Source: Falsiroseomonas selenitidurans
GTDB taxonomy: Bacteria > Pseudomonadota > Alphaproteobacteria > Acetobacterales > Acetobacteraceae
NCBI RefSeq assembly: GCF_012103215.1
Contig: NZ_JAAVNE010000005.1
Coordinates: 62,001 to 126,000, forward strand
Length of the DNA stretch: 64,000 nucleotides
Direction of reading: 5' to 3'
The notes under the pieces are model-generated. The model was not told where the DNA came from and ran no database searches. It saw nothing but the letters and a program-made list of their open reading frames with translations. Below are positions 41,054 to 52,700 of the stretch, one piece after another (the first letter of the stretch is position 1; the number at the start of each line of letters is the position of its first letter). A program made the position numbers and the translations under genes.

Positions 41054-43729
41054 GTGCTGCACGGCACGACCGGAAGCACCAGTGCCTTCTGGGGCAAGGC
41101 GCGGCCCGGCGGCTCCGGGCCGTCGATGCATCCGCTCCTCGCCCATTCCCTCGACGTCGCGGCTGTGGCAAGCCTGCTACCTCGTGCTGCCGAGACCGGC
41201 TTGCCTAGGCGAAGCCTCGCCTTCCTCGTTGCCTTGCACGACATCGGTAAGTTCTCGCGAAACTTCCAGGCCATGGTGCCAGACCATTGGCCGGCAGGTG
41301 TCCTCGGCCCGATGCCTTTGGCCGGTGTTCCGGAAGGGCCGCGCCACGACGCAATGGGCTTCCATCTCCTCGACCGTACCCTGTCGCCGCTGCTGGAACC
41401 CCTTCTGCCTACGGAAGGACCGCGGCAGACAGCCTGGGATGTGGGTCTGCGAGCTCCTTTGCTGCGGGCCATCGCCGGCCACCATGGACGCCCGCCTCAG
41501 AAACTGCTCGTGCCTCCTGGCCCTCCCTTGCTCTGCCAAGGCTGCACTGGCGCGGCCACCGACTTTGTCGCAGCGATGTTGGCCGTCTTCCAGCCCGAGC
41601 CTCTGCGCTGCCCGTCGGAGAACGAAATTGCACGCTGGGCGTGGCAGCTTGCCGGCCTGGTGACGCTGGCCGACTGGGTTGGCTCCCGGCAGGCCTGGTT
41701 CCCTTACGTACCACCCTCCGACGTGGCCTCTCCCGCTGCCTACTTCTGGGATCACGCCTTGCCGCGGGCCGCCGCGGCCCTTGCCGGAGCCGGGATCTCT
41801 GGCTGTCGCCCTGCGCCGTTCGAGGGGGTACGGAAATTGTTCCCCGGCATCACGACGCCTTCGCCCATCCAGGAATGGGCAGCGACGGTTCCACTGACGC
41901 CGGAGCCAACCCTGGTCGTCGTCGAGGATCTGACTGGCAGCGGCAAAACGGAAGCCGCGCTGATACTTGCGCAGCGGTTGATGGCAGCAGGCCGTGCGGA
42001 CGGCGTGTTCGTGGCCCTTCCGACCATGGCGACGGCCAATGCGATGTTCGGCCGGCTCGCGTCGTCCTACCGGGGCCTTTTCGTTGCGGAGGGTCAGCCC
42101 TCCCTCGCGCTCGCCCATGGGCGGGCCCACCTGGATCCGCGATTTCGGGCGACCATACCCACCGACGTCATGGAGCCAAGCAGACCCGTCGCTGACCCGG
42201 CGGATGAGCCAGCCGAATCCCACTGCGCCGCCTGGCTGGCCGATGACCGTCGAAAGGCCCTTCTTGCACAGGTCGGTGTCGGCACGCTTGACCAGGCGCT
42301 GATGGCGGTCCTGCCCGTGCGGCACGCGGCGCTTCGATTGCACGGCCTGTCCCGCAAGGTGCTGGTGGTGGACGAGGTGCACGCATATGACGCCTACATG
42401 CGGCGCGAGTTGCGGACGCTGCTGGAGTTCCATGCCGCGCTGGGCGGCTCGGCCGTGCTGCTTTCAGCAACGCTGCCGCAGGCGATCCGCGCGGACCTTG
42501 TGGCGGCCTTTCGGCGAGGCCTGGGTGCGCCGAAGGCCGTTCCATGCAGCGCCGCCTATCCACTCGCCACCTGTGTCACGGCCGCGGAGTTGCAGGAAAC
42601 GCCCTGCAGTGCGCGGGAAGGCTTGCCACGCCGCATCGGGGTCACGCGGCTGTCGGATGCACCAGCGGCGCTCGAACGAATCAAGGCTGCCGCCGACGCT
42701 GGCGCGGCCGTGGCCTGGATCCGCAACACGGTGGACGACGCGATCGCTGCACACGAGGCGCTGCGGGCTCTGGGGGTCGAGACGATCCTGTTCCACGCGC
42801 GCTTCGCGATGGTGGACCGCCTGGCCATCGAGGCCGAGGTGATGCGGCGCTTCGGCCGCGACAGCAATGGCGAGATAAGGCGCCGGGTGGTTGTGGCGAC
42901 ACAGGTCATCGAGCAGAGCCTCGACCTGGATTTTGATCTGATGGTCACCGATTTGGCACCGGTGGATCTGCTGATCCAGCGTGCGGGTCGCCTGTGGCGC
43001 CACCGTCGAGAGGGCAGGGTGCTGGTAGCGCCCGAATTGCTGGTGGTGGCGCCGGAGCCCGTGGCGGAGCCATCCGCAGACTGGATCGCAGCCTCGCAGC
43101 CGGGTACGGCAGCCGTCTACCGCGACCCGGCGCTACTGTGGCGCAGTGCGCGCACACTCTTCGCCCAGGGTGCCATCGCCACGCCGGAGGATATGCGGCC
43201 GCTGGTGGAGGCGGCGTATGACGACCAGGCCGAAGGCGCTGTGCCATATGCCCTGGCGGCGGCAGCGGCCAGCGCGGCCGGGAAGGATCAGGCGGCGACT
43301 GGGGTGGCGCGCCAGAACCTGATGCGCCTCGAACGCCCGTATGTTCGCGAGGCCGGATTGTGGGAGCCCGACACACGCACGCCGACGCGGCTGGAGGAGC
43401 AGCCGCAGGTGACGCTGCGGCTCGCACAGCTGCGGGATGGGGCTGTGGTGCCCTACGCGGAGGACGAGGACGAGGGGCGCGCCTGGGCCTTGTCGGAAGT
43501 CCGCATAGCTGCCCACCGCATCGCGTCCTGCCCAGTGCCGGCGGGACTGGAATGCGCGGTGGAGGCGGCAAAGTCGGGCTGGGGGCGGTGGGAACGGGAA
43601 TCTGCACAGCTGTTCGTCGCACTGCTGGAACGCCGGCCCGAAGGGTACCTTGTGCCGGCTCTGGATCGGGCTGGGCTGCCTGCCGGTCTGCATTATTCGG
43701 CCGAGACAGGCTTGAGGAGGCAGCAGTAA
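41054..43729 (+). CDS. cas3: Cas3 nuclease-helicase (type I-E)
   Basis: 891 aa from a GTG at 41054 with GGAGGG upstream. The N-terminal HD nuclease has HPLLAHSLDVAAVA (His31) and LHDIGKFSRN (His62-Asp63, Lys66). The SF2 helicase has Walker A LTGSGKT (295-299), DEVH (440-443), SAT (471-473) and motif VI QRAGRLWRH (642-650), preceded by TQVIEQSLDLDFD. Cas3 is recruited by Cascade to the R-loop and degrades the non-target strand. Codon use is somewhat less GC-rich than in the phage genes. All motifs are intact. Confidence 0.97.
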   Translation: MLHGTTGSTSAFWGKARPGGSGPSMHPLLAHSLDVAAVASLLPRAAETGLPRRSLAFLVALHDIGKFSRNFQAMVPDHWPAGVLGPMPLAGVPEGPRHDAMGFHLLDRTLSPLLEPLLPTEGPRQTAWDVGLRAPLLRAIAGHHGRPPQKLLVPPGPPLLCQGCTGAATDFVAAMLAVFQPEPLRCPSENEIARWAWQLAGLVTLADWVGSRQAWFPYVPPSDVASPAAYFWDHALPRAAAALAGAGISGCRPAPFEGVRKLFPGITTPSPIQEWAATVPLTPEPTLVVVEDLTGSGKTEAALILAQRLMAAGRADGVFVALPTMATANAMFGRLASSYRGLFVAEGQPSLALAHGRAHLDPRFRATIPTDVMEPSRPVADPADEPAESHCAAWLADDRRKALLAQVGVGTLDQALMAVLPVRHAALRLHGLSRKVLVVDEVHAYDAYMRRELRTLLEFHAALGGSAVLLSATLPQAIRADLVAAFRRGLGAPKAVPCSAAYPLATCVTAAELQETPCSAREGLPRRIGVTRLSDAPAALERIKAAADAGAAVAWIRNTVDDAIAAHEALRALGVETILFHARFAMVDRLAIEAEVMRRFGRDSNGEIRRRVVVATQVIEQSLDLDFDLMVTDLAPVDLLIQRAGRLWRHRREGRVLVAPELLVVAPEPVAEPSADWIAASQPGTAAVYRDPALLWRSARTLFAQGAIATPEDMRPLVEAAYDDQAEGAVPYALAAAAASAAGKDQAATGVARQNLMRLERPYVREAGLWEPDTRTPTRLEEQPQVTLRLAQLRDGAVVPYAEDEDEGRAWALSEVRIAAHRIASCPVPAGLECAVEAAKSGWGRWERESAQLFVALLERRPEGYLVPALDRAGLPAGLHYSAETGLRRQQ

Positions 43730-43837
43730 ATCAGTGGTGGGTTGCCACGAAGTGGCCATCTGCGTTTTTAGATCGACACTGAAATTTTTCGCGTTAAAGT
43801 TCCCGAAACTTGTCTGGGTGGACCCGGGAATGGCGGT
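43730..43837 (+). promoter_or_regulatory. AT-rich intergenic region between cas3 and the Cascade operon
   Basis: The 108 bp are clearly AT-richer than the flanks and include T-runs and an inverted repeat AAGTT-N5-AACTT (about 43797-43811). A weak TTGCCA (43741)/TTTTTA pair is 17 bp apart. A separate Cascade promoter at this position is known in E. coli; boxes here remain tentative. Confidence 0.4.
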
Positions 43838-45433
43838 ATGTTCAATCTTCTAACCTCCGCATGGGTTCCGGTTCTGCGCCGCAGTGGCCACCGCGCTTGT
43901 ATCCGTCCTGCCGAATTGACGGAATATCTGGACTCGGATCCGGTCATTGCTCTCGATTGGCCTCGCGCCGACTTTCGCATCGCCGGTCTGGAATTCCTTG
44001 TCGGCCTGTTCGCCACCGCGGCCGCGCCCGCTGGACACAGGGCGTGGCGCGACGGTTGGTACGACCCGCCGCCGCCGGCAGCGCTCGACGCCGCATTCGC
44101 GCCCTTCGCCCACGCATTCAGCCTGGACGGTGACGGACCGCGCTTCCTTCAGGACCGGGAGGATCTGGTCTCTGACGCCGAACCGATCGAGCGGCTTCTG
44201 ATCGAGGCGCCCGGCGCCAGCACCATCCGCCAGAACACGGACCTGCTGGTCCGGCGGGGGCGGGTGGCGGGCCTTGGGCGCGCAAGCGCCGCCATGGCGC
44301 TTTATACCTTCCAGTCGTGGGCGCCCGCCGGCGGCGCCGGCAACCGCACCGGGCTACGCGGTGGCGGTCCGATGGTCACGCTTGTGCAGCCGCCCGGGCG
44401 CCCCAGCCTGTGGCACCAGATCTGGGCCAATGTCCCAGACAGCCCGGAGCCGGTTGAGCCCGAGGATCATTCCCGCATCTTTCCCTGGCTGGCGCCGACT
44501 CTGACCTCGGAATCCGGGCGCGCCGTGAGTCCGGAGGCGAATGCCCACCCACTGCAATGCTGGTGGGGCATGCCGCGCCGCATCCGCCTGAACTTCGCTG
44601 ACCTGGATGCGCCCGCACCCTGCGACTTGACTGGAACGCCTGATTCCGTGCGCGTCACAGGCTGGCGGCAGCGCCCGCGTGGCGCAAACTATGCGGGCTG
44701 GGGCGATATCCATCCCTTGACGCCGAGTTACCAGGTCAAGGCTGGCGCGGAGGTTCTGCCGCTGCACCCCCAGCCCGGCGGCGTTGGCTATCGCCACTGG
44801 CTCGGCCTGGTTCTTTGCAGTCCCGACAGCCTGCGCCGCCCAGCGCCTGCCGTGACACGCTGGCGCGACGTGCGTGAGGGCGTTGCGGAAGGCGGTGCCG
44901 CACGCATCCTCGCGGCCGGCTACGACATGGACAATATGAAGGCCCGTGCCTTCGTCGAAAGCGAGATGCCGCTACCCGCCGCGCCGGATGCGGACACGCG
45001 CGCCGCGCTGGACGTGCTGGCGACGCGGCTTGTTCTCTCGGCCAACCAGGTCGCCGGACTGCTGCGCAGTGCGGTCCGCTTTGCGCTGTTCAGCGCCGGG
45101 GCAAGCGTCAAGCTCGACTGGGAACTCCTCTCTGTCACGCGGGAGAAGCTGTGGGAGGGGACTGAGGCGCGCTTCTACGCGCTGATCCTGGCGCGGCCGC
45201 CGGATGCATCGGGGCAGTGGCTGCATCACCTCCGCGATGTGGCGCTGCATATCTTCGACGAAGCGGCGCCGCTTCTGCCCGAGAACGGCAGTGCGGCACC
45301 GCGCATCAGCCGCGCTCGGCGCGGGCTGCTGTTCGCGTTGGCCGGCTTCGGCAAGGAGGGCACGGAATTGTTCGTCACGCTGGAGCTTGTGGCGCCCACG
45401 CCGAAGGCGCGGAAAAAGGGGAAGGCGGCATGA
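43838..45433 (+). CDS. casA: Cas8e / Cse1 (CasA), Cascade large subunit
   Basis: 531 aa, normal for Cse1. Recognisable stretches: FNLLTSAWVPVLRRSG at the N-terminus, LDGDGPRFLQDREDL, NTDLLVRRGRVAGLGRASAA and GNRTGLRGGGPMVTLVQP, and WWGMPRRIRL. The last two belong to the zinc-ribbon/L1-loop neighbourhood that reads the PAM. The C-terminal four-helix bundle includes ANQVAGLLRSAVRFALF. It recognises PAM and recruits Cas3. Its stop overlaps casB by 4 nt. Confidence 0.95.
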   Translation: MFNLLTSAWVPVLRRSGHRACIRPAELTEYLDSDPVIALDWPRADFRIAGLEFLVGLFATAAAPAGHRAWRDGWYDPPPPAALDAAFAPFAHAFSLDGDGPRFLQDREDLVSDAEPIERLLIEAPGASTIRQNTDLLVRRGRVAGLGRASAAMALYTFQSWAPAGGAGNRTGLRGGGPMVTLVQPPGRPSLWHQIWANVPDSPEPVEPEDHSRIFPWLAPTLTSESGRAVSPEANAHPLQCWWGMPRRIRLNFADLDAPAPCDLTGTPDSVRVTGWRQRPRGANYAGWGDIHPLTPSYQVKAGAEVLPLHPQPGGVGYRHWLGLVLCSPDSLRRPAPAVTRWRDVREGVAEGGAARILAAGYDMDNMKARAFVESEMPLPAAPDADTRAALDVLATRLVLSANQVAGLLRSAVRFALFSAGASVKLDWELLSVTREKLWEGTEARFYALILARPPDASGQWLHHLRDVALHIFDEAAPLLPENGSAAPRISRARRGLLFALAGFGKEGTELFVTLELVAPTPKARKKGKAA

Positions 45434-45957
45434 TCCGGAACACAGACGCCGCCTTTGCCTGGTGGGATGAACTGCAGCCGAAGGACGGTGGCCGAGGCGA
45501 CCGCGCAGCGCGTGCACGGCTTCGCCGCTGCGGCAGCATCGCCGAAGCGATGCAGGAGCCGGCGACGCTGCAGCTGTTCCGCCGCTGCGGTGCGGACAGT
45601 CCCTTGGACCTGCCGGCCCTCGCGCTCTGCGCTGCCACGCTGGCGCATGTGCGCGAGGATCGGAGCGATCGGTCGGTGGCCCGCGCCGTCGGACCCGATG
45701 ACCCGGATAAGCCAGAAACCGCACTGCTGAAGCCGCTTCGCTTTCGGCGACTGCTGGAGGCAGTGGAGCCGGAGGACGCACTGCCGGCCTTCCGTCGCCT
45801 CGTCGCCTTGGCCGATGGCACCGTGAACGTCCGCGATCTGTCGCGCGCCCTGCTTGTCTGGTCACACCCAGCCCGTGGCGACCGCACGCGCCGCGATTGG
45901 GTCTTTGCCTATTGGAACGCCAACCCAGCCGCCAGCACCCGGGACACTGCCGCATGA
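45430..45957 (+). CDS. casB: Cse2 (CasB), Cascade small subunit
   Basis: 175 aa, helical, with AAFAWWDELQPKDGGRGDRAA, RARLRRCGSIAEAM and the C-terminal RDLSRALLVWSHPARGDRTR and DWVFAYWN that are typical of Cse2. Two copies stabilise the R-loop on Cascade. The ATG at 45430 overlaps casA and its stop overlaps cas7e by 4 nt (ATGA). Confidence 0.93.
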   Translation: MIRNTDAAFAWWDELQPKDGGRGDRAARARLRRCGSIAEAMQEPATLQLFRRCGADSPLDLPALALCAATLAHVREDRSDRSVARAVGPDDPDKPETALLKPLRFRRLLEAVEPEDALPAFRRLVALADGTVNVRDLSRALLVWSHPARGDRTRRDWVFAYWNANPAASTRDTAA

Positions 45958-47003
45958 GCCGCTTTCTGCAACTTCACCTGCTGACCTTCTTCCCGCCGGC
46001 CAACCTGAACCGGGACGATACGGGGCGACCGAAGACCGCCGTGGTTGGCGGCGCGACCCGGTTGCGCCTGTCGTCACAGGCACTCAAGCGTGCCTGGCGC
46101 ACCTCGCCCATCTTCGAGGCGGCGCTGATGGGTCACATGGGCAGTCGGACCCAGCGGCTGGGCGAGGTGCTTCGCGACCATCTGCGCGCGGGTGGCATGG
46201 CCGAGGAGGCCGCTGTGGAGACGGCACGCGTGATCGCGGGCATCTTCGGCAAGATCAAGGATGCGAAGGACAAGGACGCAACGCGAATCGAGCAGCTCGC
46301 CTTCATCTCGCCAGAGGAGCGCGCAGCCGCCCTTGCGCTGGCGGATCGGGCACTCGCCGGGGAGAAGGTCGACGAAAAGGCCGCGAAGGATGCCAGCCTG
46401 CTGCGCACGGCGGATACGGCCGCCGACATCGCCCTGTTCGGCCGCATGCTCGCTGCGGATCCCGATTACAACCGCGAAGCGGCATGCCAGGTGGCGCACG
46501 CGATCACCACCCATCGCGTGGCGGTGGAAGATGACTACTACACGGCTGTGGACGACCTGAAGACCTCCGCCGAGGACGCTGGCGCCGGGTTCCTCGGCGA
46601 GGCCGCCTTTGGATCGGGCGTCTTCTACCTGTACCTCTGCATCGACCGGGCGCTGCTGTCGCGCAATCTTGGTGGCGATGAGGACCTGGTCGCGACCGCT
46701 CTTGGTGCGTTGACGGAAGCCGCGGCGACAGTTGCGCCCCGCGGCAAGCAGAACAGCTTTGCAGCCCATGGCCGTGCCGGCTACGTGCTTGCGGAGAAGG
46801 GCGACCGGCAGCCGCGCACCCTGGCTGGCGCCTTCGCGCGGCCCGTCTCGGGCACGGATCTGATGGCGGATTCCATCGCCGCCCTGCAGCGCTTCCGCGG
46901 TGCCATCGACGAGGCCTACGGTCAGGCGGCCGAGGCGAGTGTCGAGATGGAGGTTGGCGCCAGCGGCCGTCTGGCTGACGTCATCGCCTTCTGCCGCGCC
47001 TGA
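45954..47003 (+). CDS. cas7e: Cas7e (CasC/Cse4), Cascade backbone
   Basis: 349 aa: LQLHLLTFFPPANLNRDDTG, KTAVVGGATRLRLSSQALKR and FGSGVFYLYLCIDRALL, PRGKQNSFAAHGRAGYVLAE, all conserved in the I-E backbone protein. Six copies cradle the crRNA and impose the 6-nt kinking. The region RIEQLAFISPEERAAALALAD corresponds to the thumb and helical insertion. Overlaps casB by 4 nt. Confidence 0.95.
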   Translation: MSRFLQLHLLTFFPPANLNRDDTGRPKTAVVGGATRLRLSSQALKRAWRTSPIFEAALMGHMGSRTQRLGEVLRDHLRAGGMAEEAAVETARVIAGIFGKIKDAKDKDATRIEQLAFISPEERAAALALADRALAGEKVDEKAAKDASLLRTADTAADIALFGRMLAADPDYNREAACQVAHAITTHRVAVEDDYYTAVDDLKTSAEDAGAGFLGEAAFGSGVFYLYLCIDRALLSRNLGGDEDLVATALGALTEAAATVAPRGKQNSFAAHGRAGYVLAEKGDRQPRTLAGAFARPVSGTDLMADSIAALQRFRGAIDEAYGQAAEASVEMEVGASGRLADVIAFCRA

Positions 47004-47005
47004 CC

Positions 47006-47746
47006 ATGGGTCCCTTCCTCACCTTTGCGCTTGTCGCGCCCATGGCTTCCTTTGGCGCCATCGCGGTGGGCGAGCGGCGCGCCGGCTTCGACCGACCGGC
47101 ACGGTCTGCGGTGCTTGGCCTCGTTGGCGCCTGCCTGGGGCTGGAACGGGAGGACGATTCCGCGCAGCGCGCCCTGGTCGAAGGCTTCGGCCTCGCCCTG
47201 CTCTGTCAGGCGCCGGGTCGACTTCTGGCTGATTATCACACCGCGCAGGTTCCTTCGGCTGAGCGCGGACGCCGCTACCGGACCCGTGCGGCGGAGCTGG
47301 ATGGGTCTTCCAGCCACATCAACACCATCCTCTCGCGTCGGGACTACCGCACAGGGGCATGGCACCTCGCGGCACTCTGGGCCCACCCGGAGGCGCGCTG
47401 GACGCTGCAGGAACTGGCGACGGCGATGGCGAGGCCTGCTTTCACGCCTTATCTCGGCCGGAAGTCCTGCCCCCTGGGTCTGCCTCTGGCTCCGACAATC
47501 CGAGAGGCTCCCGACGTGGTGGCGGCGCTGGTGGAGCGGCATGCGGAGGGTCCGGAGCGCCAATGGCTCGACCTTTTCGTGCCCAAGTCAGAACGTGCCG
47601 AGCTCACGGTCGCCATGGATGCCGGCACCTTGGACGAGGATCCGCGGCTGCTGCGGATCGAGCATCGCCGCGACGTGCCGCGCTCGCGCCGCCGATGGCA
47701 GTTCGACCTGCGCGAGGAGGCGATCCTGCAGGTGGCGCAGCCATGA
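47006..47746 (+). CDS. cas5e: Cas5e (CasD)
   Basis: 246 aa RAMP protein: FLTFALVAPMASFGAIAVGE at the start, a SAVLGLVGACLGLEREDD helix, TILSRRDYRTGAWHLAALWA and PYLGRKSCPLGLPL, the last being a hallmark of Cas5e. It holds the 5' handle of the crRNA. It overlaps cas6e by 4 nt. Confidence 0.95.
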   Translation: MGPFLTFALVAPMASFGAIAVGERRAGFDRPARSAVLGLVGACLGLEREDDSAQRALVEGFGLALLCQAPGRLLADYHTAQVPSAERGRRYRTRAAELDGSSSHINTILSRRDYRTGAWHLAALWAHPEARWTLQELATAMARPAFTPYLGRKSCPLGLPLAPTIREAPDVVAALVERHAEGPERQWLDLFVPKSERAELTVAMDAGTLDEDPRLLRIEHRRDVPRSRRRWQFDLREEAILQVAQP

Positions 47747-48422
47747 CCGGGCTTCTGCTGACCCGCGCCACGCTACGCCGCGACGCACCCGTCGCCGCGC
47801 TAGCGCCTCTGCTGGTGCCGGAGGTCCAGAGCGCCCGGGCATCAGCCGCGCATCGGCTGATCTGGGCGCTGTTCTCCGACGGCCCGGATCGCCTGCGGGA
47901 CTTCCTGTGGCGCGAGGAGGCGCCGGGCCGGTTCCTGGCCCTGTCGGGGCGGCCGCCGAATGCGTTGCCGGACATCTTCGATACGGAGACGAAGGACTTC
48001 GCCCCCGAGCTTTCTGCGGGGGACCGGTTGGGCTTTGCGCTGCGCGCCAATCCCGTGATCGCCATCAAGGAGCCGGGTGCGACGCGAGGCAAGCGGCATG
48101 ACGTGGTGATGCATGCGCTGCATACGGTTCCGAAAGGGGAGGAGCGACGCGAGGCGCGACCCGATGCCGTGATCGATGCTGGCCGCCGCTGGCTGGCGCG
48201 TCAGGGCGAGGCGCACGGCTTCCGGCCTGAGGCCGGAGTGGCCGTCGACGGCTATGAGACCGTGCGGATCCCGCGGCCCGGTGGCCTGCTGCGGTTCGGC
48301 CAGCTCGACTTCCAGGGCGTGCTGACGGTGACTGATCCGCCGCGCTTCCTTTCGGCACTTGCCGGCGGTTTCGGCCGGTCCCGAGCCTTTGGCTGCGGAC
48401 TGATGTTGATCCGCCGGGCGCG

Positions 48423-48426
<4 letters not shown>
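47743..48426 (+). CDS. cas6e: Cas6e (CasE) crRNA endoribonuclease
   Basis: 227 aa. N-terminal LLTRATLRRD, then SAAHRLIWALFSD with His37 at the position of the catalytic His of E. coli CasE, and LDFQGVLTVTDPPRF plus the glycine-rich AGGFGRSRAFGCGLMLI loop at the C-terminus. It cuts each repeat at the base of its hairpin, leaving the 8-nt handle ATGAGCCG. Its stop overlaps the cas1e TTG start. Confidence 0.95.
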
Positions 48427-49713
<1,287 letters not shown>

Positions 49714-49784
49714 GAACAGGCGTTCTAACCGGTGCGTTCATTGACTGTTGAATCTGGCAGGATATTCAATTGCCTCTGTGAAGA
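49714..49784 (+). promoter_or_regulatory. CRISPR leader with promoter
   Basis: The 71 bp between cas2e and the first repeat are AT-rich. TTGACT (49741-49746) and TATTCA (49763-49768) are spaced 16 bp, placing transcription about 10 bp before the first repeat. New spacers should enter at 49785-49813. The leader side is confirmed by the repeat handle ATGAGCCG preceding each spacer on the plus strand. Confidence 0.65.
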
Positions 49785-52700
49785 GTGTTCCCCGCCCGCG
49801 CGGGGATGAGCCGGCACGCGCCCTTCCGTCAGCCCCTGGATGCCCGTGTTCCCCGCCCGCGCGGGGATGAGCCGGGTCGGCAAGCTATGCCGACGATCCC
49901 GGTTCCGTGTTCCCCGCCCGCGCGGGGATGAGCCGCAGGACCTGACGAAGTTGTCGGACGTTGCGCAGTGTTCCCCGCCCGCGCGGGGATGAGCCGCGGG
50001 ATCATCACCCCGGAGTTGATTGCCGAGCGTGTTCCCCGCCCGCGCGGGGATGAGCCGGCCATCGTCACGAAATACCACGGTCCTACGGGGTGTTCCCCGC
50101 CCGCGCGGGGATGAGCCGCGGCCCTGCCAGCGTCGATGAGCCGTCTTCGGGTGTTCCCCGCCCGCGCGGGGATGAGCCGTGCGGAGCACGATGGAGGCGG
50201 AGGGGCTGAAGGTGTTCCCCGCCCGCGCGGGGATGAGCCGCCGGGTGGATCAGAACGGGATGCCCGTGTTATGTGTTCCCCGCCCGCGCGGGGATGAGCC
50301 GGGGGGTGACCGGGGATTGCCGGGACCGGGCTGGTGTTCCCCGCCCGCGCGGGGATGAGCCGGGGGTAACGTGTCTCGGGCCGGTCCATACAATGTGTTC
50401 CCCGCCCGCGCGGGGATGAGCCGGCGCCGGCCGCGCCACGCATGTGCGCCTCGCAGTGTTCCCCGCCCGCGCGGGGATGAGCCGCACAACCTGCCGGACG
50501 CGGTCACGCGCGACATGTGTTCCCCGCCCGCGCGGGGATGAGCCGGCGCCACGGCAGCCACCAGAATGGCGGAGGCCGTGTTCCCCGCCCGCGCGGGGAT
50601 GAGCCGGCGGGCGAGTCCGATCCCGCCGCCGCCACGGGGTGTTCCCCGCCCGCGCGGGGATGAGCCGTCGGATGGATCAGAACGGGAGGCCCGTGTTATG
50701 TGTTCCCCGCCCGCGCGGGGATGAGCCGCCAGCCCAAGACCCGCCACCCAAACCCAAGACGTGTTCCCCGCCCGCGCGGGGATGAGCCGATGCGGCCGGG
50801 CTTCAGGATGCGCAGCAGGTTGTGTTCCCCGCCCGCGCGGGGATGAGCCGGAGCACGGCGGGCCACTGCGCTACATGGCGGCGTGTTCCCCGCCCGCGCG
50901 GGGATGAGCCGCTCGACCAGCGAGCCCGGGTCCTCCCGGTCGCGTGTTCCCCGCCCGCGCGGGGATGAGCCGGCGGGGAACCTCGCCTTCCAGCAATGCA
51001 CGTTGTGTTCCCCGCCCGCGCGGGGATGAGCCGCTGCGCATTGTCCGCAATCAACTTGACGGTCCGTGTTCCCCGCCCGCGCGGGGATGAGCCGCGGCCT
51101 TTTCGACACGGCTCATGCGCGCTTCAGTGTTCCCCGCCCGCGCGGGGATGAGCCGCCGGCGAATGCCAGCAGCAGACGATCGACAAAGTGTTCCCCGCCC
51201 GCGCGGGGATGAGCCGGCGGCTGTGATTATCCCCAAAAGCGACCAGATGTGTTCCCCGCCCGCGCGGGGATGAGCCGGCGTTGTGGGTGGCGAGGCCGAC
51301 GCATGGGTTGTGTTCCCCGCCCGCGCGGGGATGAGCCGTCTCAGAATGATTTTGACATTGCCAATGGCAGGTGTTCCCCGCCCGCGCGGGGATGAGCCGC
51401 CGCCGCAACTCGTGTTCATGGCGCAGGCCGTGTGTTCCCCGCCCGCGCGGGGATGAGCCGCTTTCTCGACGGAGAAAGACGGGATGTTTGCCGTGTTCCC
51501 CGCCCGCGCGGGGATGAGCCGCGGAAAAGGCTGGCCAAGCGCACGCAAGCGCGGTGTTCCCCGCCCGCGCGGGGATGAGCCGGCACGCGCCCTTCCGTCA
51601 GCCCCTGGATGCCCGTGTTCCCCGCCCGCGCGGGGATGAGCCGTTGTTGCCGTCGTAGGCGAACCCGTAGGCGTTGTGTTCCCCGCCCGCGCGGGGATGA
51701 GCCGTCGCGTGTGTAGGGCGACTGTCTGGCTACGCGGTGTTCCCCGCCCGCGCGGGGATGAGCCGGCAATCGCTGGACTGCGCTTCCCGGGTGGAGGGTG
51801 TTCCCCGCCCGCGCGGGGATGAGCCGTTGCCGCCGGTGAAGCTGTTGCCGGACACGGCGTGTTCCCCGCCCGCGCGGGGATGAGCCGGCGTTCCCCGGCG
51901 TGAAATTCAGCGTCCGGTCGTGTTCCCCGCCCGCGCGGGGATGAGCCGCGTTGCGTTTGGCGACGCGCGATGTGTCCGCCGTGTTCCCCGCCCGCGCGGG
52001 GATGAGCCGGATTAACCCGTTACGCTAACTCGTTAGGGCCTGTGTTCCCCGCCCGCGCGGGGATGAGCCGTGCCACTCTGATTTTGACAAGAGGGATAGT
52101 CAGTGTTCCCCGCCCGCGCGGGGATGAGGGCAGACGGAACGGTAAGCGGCGAGGCTTGGCCCAGTGTTACCCGCCCGCGCGGGGATGAGCCGACCCATTT
52201 GTTGGTCGGGTCGCCATTGGGCACGTGTTCCCCGCCCGCGCGGGGATGAGCCGCGGTCGGTGTAGGTGGTGCTGGTCATGGTTTTGTGTTCCCCGCCCGC
52301 GCGGGGATGAGCCGCTCGGCGGGGTGGAAAGCGCGAAGCTGGTCTTGTGTTCCCCGCCCGCGCGGGGATGAGCCGAGCGCCCTGGCATGCCATGGGATGT
52401 GGCGCTTGTGTTCCCCGCCCGCGCGGGGATGAGCCGGCCGCGTTCACGCTCTGGGGCAAGGCGTTTCTGTGTTCCCCGCCCGCGCGGGGATGAGCCGATG
52501 TCGGACCAGAACGTGGCGCTTGCGTTCCGGTGTTCCCCGCCCGCGCGGGGATGAGCCGAAGTTGATGGACTGCGCAATGCCGCCGGGGCCGTGTTCCCCG
52601 CCCGCGCGGGGATGAGCCGTACTGAACCCCGCCGTTTACCCTTGCGATGGAGTGTTCCCCGCCCGCGCGGGGATGAGCCGGCCGCTACGGTGCCTTCAAA

